NCBI RefSeq assembly: GCF_025151995.1
Contig: NZ_CP102290.1
Coordinates: 930,001 to 994,000 of the forward strand
Direction of reading: 5' to 3'
DNA: 64,000 bases
Source of the DNA: Ruminococcus gauvreauii
Lineage (GTDB): Bacteria; Bacillota; Clostridia; Lachnospirales; Lachnospiraceae
Below are positions 51,848-58,302 of the stretch, piece by piece (the first letter of the stretch is position 1; every line of letters begins with the position of its first letter). A model generated the notes under the pieces. It had not been told where the DNA came from, ran no database searches, and was given only the letters and a program-made list of their open reading frames with translations. The position numbers and the translations under genes are program-made.

Positions 51848-52348
51848 TCACAGCCAGTCTCTGATATCTCTCTCTGAGTGATGTACGTTTCCTCCGCGAA
51901 TTGCCAGCCCTGTCTCCACTTTTGCTGCGGGGCACAGCTTTTTGATATCTTTCACACTGCTGCCCATACCGCTTCCCTCATGGGTACAGAAGGGCCTGAT
52001 TGTTTTTCCGGTAAAATCATAACGTTCCAGAAAGGTAAACACTGCCATAGGCATCGTCCCCCAGTAATTCGGGAAGCCAAGATAGACCACATCATATGGT
52101 TCCATATGTTCCGGATATGCCACGAGTTCCGGCCGGGCATCCCGCCTCTGGTCTGTCTGTGCCTGTGAGATGCACTCGTTATAATTCTTTGAATATGCCA
52201 GTTTCGGTTCTATTTTAAACAGATCCGCACCTGTCAGCCTCCGGATGATGCCAGCTGCAACCTCCGTGTTTCCCACTCCGAGGTTCTTTATCTCTCCATT
52301 CACATAATTCTCGTCCCCTCTTGAGAAGAACGCAATCAATTCCGCCAT
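51848..52348 (-). CDS. Flavodoxin
   Basis: A 166-residue FMN protein. The N-terminal phosphate loop is modified (IAFFSRGDENYVNGEI), YLGFPNYWGTMPMAVFTFLE is the isoalloxazine-contacting segment, and FCTHEGSGMGSS is the second loop. It fits the flavodoxin_4-type proteins of anaerobes and would carry electrons for the CMD/cupin partners or reduce a quinone. It is the first gene of the operon, preceded by AGGAGG, and starts 111 bases from the divergent LysR gene. Confidence 0.88.
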   Translation of the reverse strand: MAELIAFFSRGDENYVNGEIKNLGVGNTEVAAGIIRRLTGADLFKIEPKLAYSKNYNECISQAQTDQRRDARPELVAYPEHMEPYDVVYLGFPNYWGTMPMAVFTFLERYDFTGKTIRPFCTHEGSGMGSSVKDIKKLCPAAKVETGLAIRGGNVHHSERDIRDWL

Positions 52349-52421
52349 ATTTCTTACCTCCTTTTTCTTACCTTCATTGTACCTCCAGTCTCCTTGATAT
52401 TGAATCTCCGATATGTTATCA

Positions 52422-52446
52422 TTGTATAAACTTCAGGTTCATACAA
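52422..52446. promoter_or_regulatory. LysR-type operator in the flavodoxin/LysR intergenic region
   Basis: TTGTATAAACTTCAGGTTCATACAA is a 25-bp imperfect palindrome with outer TTGTAT/ATACAA and inner AAC/GTT arms. It contains T-N11-A-type spacing and lies 13 bases before the LysR start. It is the best candidate binding site for LysR control of both directions. Confidence 0.7.
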
Positions 52447-52459
52447 CGGAGGACACTTT

Positions 52460-53347
52460 ATGTATAACCATATGCTTGATACGTTTATAGCAGCCGCTGA
52501 CTGCGGCAGCTTTACAAAAGCCGCTGAGCTCCTGTATATCTCACCCACCGCCGTCATGAAGCAAATGAACACGCTGGAAGAACACCTGGATATGAAGCTG
52601 CTGGAGCGGACACCGTCCGGGGTCCATCTGACAGACGCCGGCACCCTCATCTATCGGGATGCCAAATTCATGATCGAGTATTCCCGGAAGTCCATCGCGG
52701 ACGCCAGGGCCACCCTGCACGCCCGGGACACTACTTTCTGCGTGGGCACCTCGCTTTTGAACCCGGCAAAGCCGTTTATGGATCTGTGGTATCGTGTGAA
52801 TCGGGATTTCCCGGAATATAAACTGCACCTGGTGACTTTTGAAGATGACCATAAGGGTATCCTCACTGAGATTGAACAGCTGGGGAAGAAATTTGACTTT
52901 CTCATCGGCGTATGCGATTCCAGAGAGTGGCTGCGCCGCTGCAATTTCCTTGCGCTCGGCAGATATAAGAAAATGGTCGCCGTGTCCAGAGAACATCCCC
53001 TCGCCGGCAAAAAACGAATTGAGTTGAAAGATTTGTACGGAGAAACACTGATGATGGTGGCGCGCGGAGATTCCGGTGTCAATGATTTCCTGCGCAATGA
53101 CCTGGAGAAGCATCACCCCCAAATCCACATCGAAGATACGCCCCAATTTTATGATCTGTCCGTATTCAACCGCTGTGCAGAGACGAGAAACGTCCTGCTC
53201 ACCATTGAATGCTGGCAGGACGTCCACCCCGGTCTTGTTTCCATCCCTGTCGATTGGGACTACAGCATTCCCTATGGCCTGCTGTACAGTCTTGATGCGC
53301 CGGAGGATGTACATCGGTTTGCTGAGGCTGTGGAACGGATGATATAG
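52460..53347 (+). CDS. LysR-family transcriptional regulator
   Basis: A 295-residue regulator. The N-terminal winged helix is HMLDTFIAAADCGSFTKAAE, then LLYISPTAVMKQMNTLEEHL; the C-terminal ~200 residues are a periplasmic-binding-like effector domain. GGAGG lies seven bases before the ATG. It is divergent from the flavodoxin-cupin-CMD operon and has a palindrome in the shared region, so it most likely activates that operon in response to an unknown small molecule. An IS3-family insertion lies directly after its stop. Confidence 0.9.
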   Translation: MYNHMLDTFIAAADCGSFTKAAELLYISPTAVMKQMNTLEEHLDMKLLERTPSGVHLTDAGTLIYRDAKFMIEYSRKSIADARATLHARDTTFCVGTSLLNPAKPFMDLWYRVNRDFPEYKLHLVTFEDDHKGILTEIEQLGKKFDFLIGVCDSREWLRRCNFLALGRYKKMVAVSREHPLAGKKRIELKDLYGETLMMVARGDSGVNDFLRNDLEKHHPQIHIEDTPQFYDLSVFNRCAETRNVLLTIECWQDVHPGLVSIPVDWDYSIPYGLLYSLDAPEDVHRFAEAVERMI

Positions 53348-53470
53348 ACAAGGCGTCAGTTTATACTGTAATCCGCAAGACTTTCGCAAACCCTGTGTTG
53401 TGGTCAAGCTTTTTTGTAACACTGATGGATAAAAAATATTACTCTGTTCTGAGGAATATAGCATATCTGT

Positions 53471-54364
53471 TTATGCTGCATTCCTCGCCTGATACGGGGT
53501 ACGATAGTTGTTATAGCTGTGAGGACGCACATGGTTATACGTCACATATGCAAATTCTTCTATGGCCTGATACAGTGCACCCTCTGTTTCAAATGCATAT
53601 AAATTAATGCATTCATTCTTCAATGTATTGAAATAACGCTCCATTGGCGCATTGTCATAGGGGTAACCGGCCTTACTCATACTCTGAGTGATATGGGCTG
53701 ATTCACAGAATTCTGCGAATGCTTTGGACGTAAACTGTGATCCCTGATCACTGTGCAGGATTATCTCCCCTTTTATGGACGGCTGCGTTTCCAACGCCTT
53801 TTTCACTGTCCGAATTGCAAGGCCGCTGGTGATGTGGCAGTCTGTGATGCTGGCAACTACACTGCGGTCATGTAAATCGATAATCGTACAGTTATATCGA
53901 ACTTCGCCGCCTTTGAGGCGCAGGTAAGTAAAGTCGGTGCACCACTTCTGATTGATCGTATCTGCGTGAAAGTCCTGATTTAGTTTGTTTGCAAAAATTT
54001 TATGAGGCTTACCGTATTCAGATTTTGGTTTTTTCGGGCGCACAATCGATTTCAGCCCCATTTCGGTATTCATATATTTATGAATGGTTGGAAGACTGTA
54101 GAGGAATCCTTTTAGCCCAAGATATACTTTCATAGTTCTGTAGCCGTCCACTCCATTGTGGCTATGGTAGATTTCGCTGATCTGTTCCTGTACGTTTGCC
54201 TTACGGGCATAATAATCCGCCTTCCGGTGTTTCCGGTAGTTGTAATAGGCATTTGGACAGATGTTCAAATGGCGAAGGATCCAGCGAAGCCCAAACTCTG
54301 TATGGTATTGCTCAATAAATCGATAAGCCTCTAATCGATTTCCTTTGCGAAGAATGCCGCTGCT
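53471..54364 (-). CDS. IS3-family transposase OrfB (reached by -1 frameshift)
   Basis: The frame is open for 297 residues after the A-run at 54370-54364. It carries the HTH_21 region and an rve integrase core with the DDE triad: Asp in WCTDFTYLRLKGG, Asp in LHSDQGSQFTSKAF and Glu in APMERYFNTLKNE. The A_AAA_AAA tract in OrfA lets ribosomes slip -1, giving an OrfAB fusion of about 381 residues, the active transposase of IS3 elements. A separate ATG at 54268 could make OrfB alone. Both frames look intact, so the element may be active. Confidence 0.88.
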   Translation of the reverse strand, partial: SSGILRKGNRLEAYRFIEQYHTEFGLRWILRHLNICPNAYYNYRKHRKADYYARKANVQEQISEIYHSHNGVDGYRTMKVYLGLKGFLYSLPTIHKYMNTEMGLKSIVRPKKPKSEYGKPHKIFANKLNQDFHADTINQKWCTDFTYLRLKGGEVRYNCTIIDLHDRSVVASITDCHITSGLAIRTVKKALETQPSIKGEIILHSDQGSQFTSKAFAEFCESAHITQSMSKAGYPYDNAPMERYFNTLKNECINLYAFETEGALYQAIEEFAYVTYNHVRPHSYNNYRTPYQARNAA

Positions 54365-54615
54365 TTTTTTAAGAAGAGATTTTCCTTTTTTGCTTCTTCC
54401 AGTTCTTTACGCAGGCGGAGATTTTCCTTCATCAAATCGTATTCTTCCAATGATTCAGGGCTTGTAAGGCATTCTTCACGTAACTCACTGCACCATTTGG
54501 AAATGCTTGCTTTCGATACGCCATATTCGGCAGTGATGCTTTTGTAAGTGCGTCCTTCCTCCTCATGGAGACGGACAATCTTCTTTTTAAATTCTGGTGT
54601 ATAACTTTGTGGCAT
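54331..54615 (-). CDS. IS3-family transposase OrfA
   Basis: A 94-residue protein with a helix-turn-helix (HEEEGRTYKSITAEYGVSKA, then SISKWCSELREE) and a C-terminal leucine-zipper-like coiled coil (LMKENLRLRKELEEAKKENL). It binds the inverted repeats and, by frameshifting near its end, provides the N-terminal part of the transposase. The TAG stop lies 30 bases past the A-run. The ribosome binding site is weak (GAGGTTATCAGTT). Confidence 0.9.
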   Translation of the reverse strand: MPQSYTPEFKKKIVRLHEEEGRTYKSITAEYGVSKASISKWCSELREECLTSPESLEEYDLMKENLRLRKELEEAKKENLFLKKAAAFFAKEID

Positions 54616-54727
54616 AACTGATAACCTCTTTCCTTGATCGTATTGATTATATCTTATTAGCCACCCCTGTTACAACTTTATTATAGCACTACCCTGACAG
54701 TTGCATAAAAAACGGAGATGGTTTCCG

Positions 54728-55229
54728 ATTTCAATCCACGAGGCTCTCGCGAACCTCGACCAACCAGGGACGGCAATTGATACTATACAGGCCAATTTCA
54801 ATCCACGAGGCTCTCGCGAACCTCGACTATGGATCAGCAGTCAAATTGTTGTCATGTAGGATATTTCAATCCACGAGGCTCTCGCGAACCTCGACCTCCG
54901 CTTCCCGGCTTTCCGGTTCTTCCGGCTGGATTTCAATCCACGAGGCTCTCGCGAACCTCGACAGGCAAAAACTGGGAAAAGCACAGAGGAGCTTTTATTT
55001 CAATCCACGAGGCTCTCGCGAACCTCGACGTTTTTCTCCAACATCGTTTTCAACACTTAATGCATTTCAATCCACGAGGCTCTCGCGAACCTCGACCAGG
55101 TGTTCAGCCACTATGAGACCGTGACCCTTATTTCAATCCACGAGGCTCTCGCGAACCTCGACTGTACTGTCATATGCCGGGCGGTGGAACCTGTGAATTT
55201 CAATCCACGAGGCTCTCGCGAACCTCGAC
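54728..55229 (-). CRISPR. Type I-C CRISPR array, 8 repeats and 7 spacers
   Basis: Eight identical 33-bp repeats begin at 54728, 54795, 54863, 54930, 54997, 55064, 55130 and 55197. Spacers are 33-35 bp. The crRNA strand is minus, where the repeat starts GTCGAGG and ends GTGGATTGAAAT, the type I-C 3' sequence. The leader end is at 55229 next to cas2, so the newest spacer is 55163-55196. The repeat folds as an 8-bp stem (CGAGGTTC with GAGCCTCG) closed by a GCGA tetraloop. No degenerate terminal repeat is seen. I could not identify the spacer targets. Confidence 0.97.
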
Positions 55230-55414
55230 AGCAAACATTCCCAAATTCAGAACACTTTCTCATTATATTTTTATGCAAATCAACCAAATATGGAAGCGGG
55301 ACTTACGCCAAAAACCAGATTCATTTCCGATTCTCAACAAATCTAGGTGCGAACCTCCCACGGAATCCATGTTCACTTTGGATTCGCACGGAAGCATACC
55401 CCTATTCAGTTCTT
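55230..55414 (-). promoter_or_regulatory. CRISPR leader
   Basis: The 185 bases between cas2 and the first repeat are AT-rich near the array and non-coding. A hairpin-prone segment (GAATCC/GGATTC) and GGAGGTTCGCACC lie about 90 bases from the first repeat on the minus strand. Similar GGTTCGCACC motifs occur in other type I-C leaders as I recall. It should hold the array promoter and the integration signal used by Cas1-Cas2. Confidence 0.75.
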
Positions 55415-55705
55415 CTATAATATCAAAGGCTCATCCACCTGCAGCCCACGACGCACACCAAAATGTTCCACTTTACCACTATATTTGTTGCCCAGAGAAT
55501 AAAAGCGCAGGCTGTCTTTATCTTCATCTATTTCTTTTAACAAAAGATGTTTTAGTTGTACATATTGGGCAGCATCCACTTGGCATTCGAAAACAGAGTT
55601 CTGTACTCGTGTGCCATAATTCACACATTGCTTAGCCACGCGTCTTAAACGGCGTGCCCCTGATACCTCAGTAATATTGATATCATAAGTTACCAGCACA
55701 AGCAA
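55415..55705 (-). CDS. cas2: CRISPR-associated endonuclease Cas2
   Basis: A 96-residue ferredoxin-fold protein with the family N-terminus LVLVTYDINITE, RRVAKQCVNYGTRVQNSVFE and LRFYSLGNK. It bridges two Cas1 dimers in the spacer-integration complex. I chose the TTG at 55705, five bases after GAGGTGA, which gives the standard I-C length and N-terminus; longer forms reading into the cas1 end are possible but unlikely. It is the last cas gene before the leader. Confidence 0.93.
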   Translation of the reverse strand: MLVLVTYDINITEVSGARRLRRVAKQCVNYGTRVQNSVFECQVDAAQYVQLKHLLLKEIDEDKDSLRFYSLGNKYSGKVEHFGVRRGLQVDEPLIL

Positions 55706-55715
55706 AACTATCACC

Positions 55716-56747
55716 TCATTTCCATAAGAACGGAGGATAAGCATCTAAATCTCCTCGCAGATATCTGGATAAAAGCATAGCTTGAGTATAAGCAACTATC
55801 CCCCATTGAACCTTCTCTTTTAAATAAGGATGTACAATCGTCTCCTGCTTACGTTTTTGCCATGCAGACAAAAACCGCTTTCTCGCATCATCCGTCATAA
55901 AAATCGCCCCATTTTCTTTTTTTAGAAAATCTTTTTCTGTGAAAACGCCAAGATTTATCTGCGTTACAACAAATCTATCTGCCAATGGCGCCCGTAACTC
56001 TTCAAGCAAATCAAGAGCCAAGGACGCTCGTCCCGGGCGTACTGTATGGAGATAACCTACTGCCGGATCCAAACCCACGGTTTCCAGGGCGCCTGTTATC
56101 TCGTTCCCCAGTAAAGTATACGCAAAAGAAAGCATTGCATTTACCGGATCCAGTGGCGGTCGACGAGTTCTTCCATCAAAAACAAACACGTCTTCATTCC
56201 GGAGGATCATCTGCGAAAATTCTCCAAAATATGCTTTCGCGGCTATTCCTTCAATTCCCATTAACTCGCCTCTGTTTTCAGCATTTTCCAAACATGCTAA
56301 TGAACGGAGCATCTGACTTATGGCCTCATCCATCTTCTCCTGATCGATACGCATACGATGATCACGCTTCACCCTTTCCAGACACCACCTGCCATTATAT
56401 ATTTTTCCCAATAAAAATGATTTAGCGATGACAAGTGACTGCATTTCATCTGCGGCCCTGAAATACTGTGTTTCTCGCAGCAGCACATTACCGCTCACCG
56501 TTCCAGTGACCCGTGCCAGGAACCGACCGTGCGGAGTCAAAAAGCAAAGACCAATTTCCTTTTCTGCACAAGCTCCCATTAGCGCAGGACTAACGCCTCT
56601 GTAGCCGAAACAGACAATTCCTTCCAGATTATGAAGAGGAATCCGTCCCAGCTCATTTTGCTCCTGCAAAAGTACGATATTCTCTCCATCCAACGACAGA
56701 TACGAATTCGGCGTCGTAACATACAAAGTATTCAACAGCTTTTTCAT
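55716..56747 (-). CDS. cas1: CRISPR-associated integrase Cas1, type I-C
   Basis: A 343-residue integrase. The N-terminal beta-domain begins KKLLNTLYVTTPNSYLSLDG. The helical catalytic domain has metal-binding residues Glu in MGIEGIAAKAYF, His in YLHTVRPGRASLALDL and Asp/Glu in ALDLLEELRAPLADRF. It inserts new spacers at the leader end with Cas2 and, in type I-C, works with Cas4. Its start overlaps the cas4 stop by 4 bases. Confidence 0.96.
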   Translation of the reverse strand: MKKLLNTLYVTTPNSYLSLDGENIVLLQEQNELGRIPLHNLEGIVCFGYRGVSPALMGACAEKEIGLCFLTPHGRFLARVTGTVSGNVLLRETQYFRAADEMQSLVIAKSFLLGKIYNGRWCLERVKRDHRMRIDQEKMDEAISQMLRSLACLENAENRGELMGIEGIAAKAYFGEFSQMILRNEDVFVFDGRTRRPPLDPVNAMLSFAYTLLGNEITGALETVGLDPAVGYLHTVRPGRASLALDLLEELRAPLADRFVVTQINLGVFTEKDFLKKENGAIFMTDDARKRFLSAWQKRKQETIVHPYLKEKVQWGIVAYTQAMLLSRYLRGDLDAYPPFLWK

Positions 56748-57412
56748 TGTCTGTCCTCCTCATGGAAAGCTCTGCGAATATATTCCGAAGCCGAAACCTG
56801 TTTCATCAGTCTTGGCTGACAAATCTCCACAAGAGAACAATTTTTACAGGCTTTTCCCATCTTCGCCCTCGGTGTATACCCCTTCAACATCAATTGCTGC
56901 ATTTCTTCCACAGAAGCCTTTACTTTGTGCCGCAGTTCCTCTGTCAAAAGAATACGCTGTCGGCGTTTTATCTTTCCATAATACAGAGCGGCTTCGGGAA
57001 TATCTGTCACAAACATTTCTTCCAGACACATGGCCTGCGCACATAGCTGCAACGCGTCCGCCCCCTGTGCATCCGGTTGACCAAGTTTATATTCTACAGG
57101 ATAAAGCCTCCACCGTCCGCTCCGTCCCTGAATCGGCACTCCGTCTTCATCCTTATACAATTCTACCATATCACACACACCGGTAATTTTCAGTCCCTGG
57201 GAGCGAACGGGCATTCCACGTGACAACAACACAGATCCCCTCGCTTCCGTAAAACTGTCATCATGCACCCGTTCATGCATATAGTGCCCCTCTAATGTGA
57301 GCACATTTTCTTCCCAGAGCTGCTCAATATGAATCAGAGCCCAGCGCCTGCGGCAAAATTGAAAATGCTTCAATCCTGAGATCATCAGGAAATCCGAATC
57401 ATCATTCGCCAT
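56744..57412 (-). CDS. cas4: CRISPR-associated exonuclease Cas4
   Basis: A 222-residue RecB-like nuclease that trims prespacers and selects the PAM side in type I-C adaptation. The nuclease core has Asp in ITGVCDMVELY and the ExK motif in YPVEYKLGQPD. The iron-sulfur cysteines are Cys in KHFQFCRRRW and three in KACKNCSLVEICQP. The start has GGAGG five bases upstream and overlaps the end of cas7 by 11 bases. Confidence 0.94.
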   Translation of the reverse strand: MANDDSDFLMISGLKHFQFCRRRWALIHIEQLWEENVLTLEGHYMHERVHDDSFTEARGSVLLSRGMPVRSQGLKITGVCDMVELYKDEDGVPIQGRSGRWRLYPVEYKLGQPDAQGADALQLCAQAMCLEEMFVTDIPEAALYYGKIKRRQRILLTEELRHKVKASVEEMQQLMLKGYTPRAKMGKACKNCSLVEICQPRLMKQVSASEYIRRAFHEEDRQ

Positions 57413-58286
57413 CCAATACCTCCGGAACCAAGCCTTTTAAATCATCCGTGCTTATCGTTACATTTCCCTTGGCATCACAGGAAATTCCCAGTGTCCGATG
57501 CACCTTTGCCGATGAATACTGGCCACTAGCACAGCTGTGTTTCCACCAGACCAGCTTCACGACTTCCATACTTCCAGCCGGGCGGGCCGAGGTCTCGTCG
57601 TTGCAGAATATGGTCCTCATCGCTTCCTTCAACACTTCTGCATCTTCTTCACTGAAACCTGTCTTTTCCGCTGGCTGTACATTAATTGCACCATAAGTAA
57701 CATAAACACCAAAGTCCACCCGATGTTTCATTCCCATCGTGTCGGGCCCTTTTTTATCCGGGTCTTTTCCAGTCTCCAGGTTCACAGATTTCGTGATCTG
57801 GGAGCTGGTAATATTGACCGGCTCTATACTAAAGGCTGACTGAATACTAACAGGGCCACGAATGCCGATTGATACGGCATCGGATTCCTCTTCCTCTTTC
57901 TTGCCCTTTTTGAAAGCAAAAACCTGTCCAAATGCCCTGACATCATACCATGTTTCACACGCCAGCCTGGCATAATCCTCCCGGGTCTTTTTTCCTGCTT
58001 TAATCTGTTTTGTACACTCCACTAACGCCGGTTCATTATCTGCTCTGTCCTTTAAAGAGCGAAACGTATCCCCCGCCCTGCGGCGTTCATCAGACTGAAC
58101 AAAGATGTTTTGTCCCTCATCCAGCAGTCGATTGCGGATTTTTCGCTTCAGACAAACATCCGAAACCTCTCCCAGCCCTTTATATGTAGTTCTCGGACGG
58201 TTACCATCCAAAGGGTCACCGTTGGGATTAGCATTTCTTGCGGTAAAAACCAATGCAAAATCAATTTTGTTCTTTAAATCAGCCAT
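57402..58286 (-). CDS. cas7: Cas7c (Csd2) Cascade backbone protein
   Basis: A 294-residue RAMP-type protein that polymerises along the crRNA spacer. The N-terminus KIDFALVFTARNANPNGDP is the Csd2 hallmark, as are VSIGIRGPVSIQSAFSIEPV and MGMKHRVDFGVYVTYGAI. I chose the ATG at 58286, eight bases after AAGGAG; the ATG six bases before it is too close to the ribosome binding site. Length is normal for type I-C. It starts 17 bases downstream of cas8c. Confidence 0.96.
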   Translation of the reverse strand: MADLKNKIDFALVFTARNANPNGDPLDGNRPRTTYKGLGEVSDVCLKRKIRNRLLDEGQNIFVQSDERRRAGDTFRSLKDRADNEPALVECTKQIKAGKKTREDYARLACETWYDVRAFGQVFAFKKGKKEEEESDAVSIGIRGPVSIQSAFSIEPVNITSSQITKSVNLETGKDPDKKGPDTMGMKHRVDFGVYVTYGAINVQPAEKTGFSEEDAEVLKEAMRTIFCNDETSARPAGSMEVVKLVWWKHSCASGQYSSAKVHRTLGISCDAKGNVTISTDDLKGLVPEVLDGE

Positions 58287-58302
58287 AATCATTTCTCCTT
58301 TT

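Larger units (their letters stand above)
53396..54691 (-). mobile_element. IS3-family insertion sequence
   Basis: A 1.3-kb element with two overlapping transposase frames. The ends share the inner TTGTAACA and partly matching outer bases (TGTTGTGG on the left, TAGTGCTA reading inward from the right). The 5-base sequence CCCTG flanks both ends (53391-53395, 54692-54696), consistent with a target duplication. It lies between the LysR gene and the distal end of the CRISPR array. Exact ends are my best estimate. Confidence 0.75.

Noticed and set aside
54777..55420. Open frames reading through the CRISPR array, with repeated Pro-Arg-Gly-Ser-Arg-Glu-Pro peptides
   Set aside because: The periodic peptide comes from translating the 33-bp repeats; no ribosome binding site, and frames shift with spacer length.
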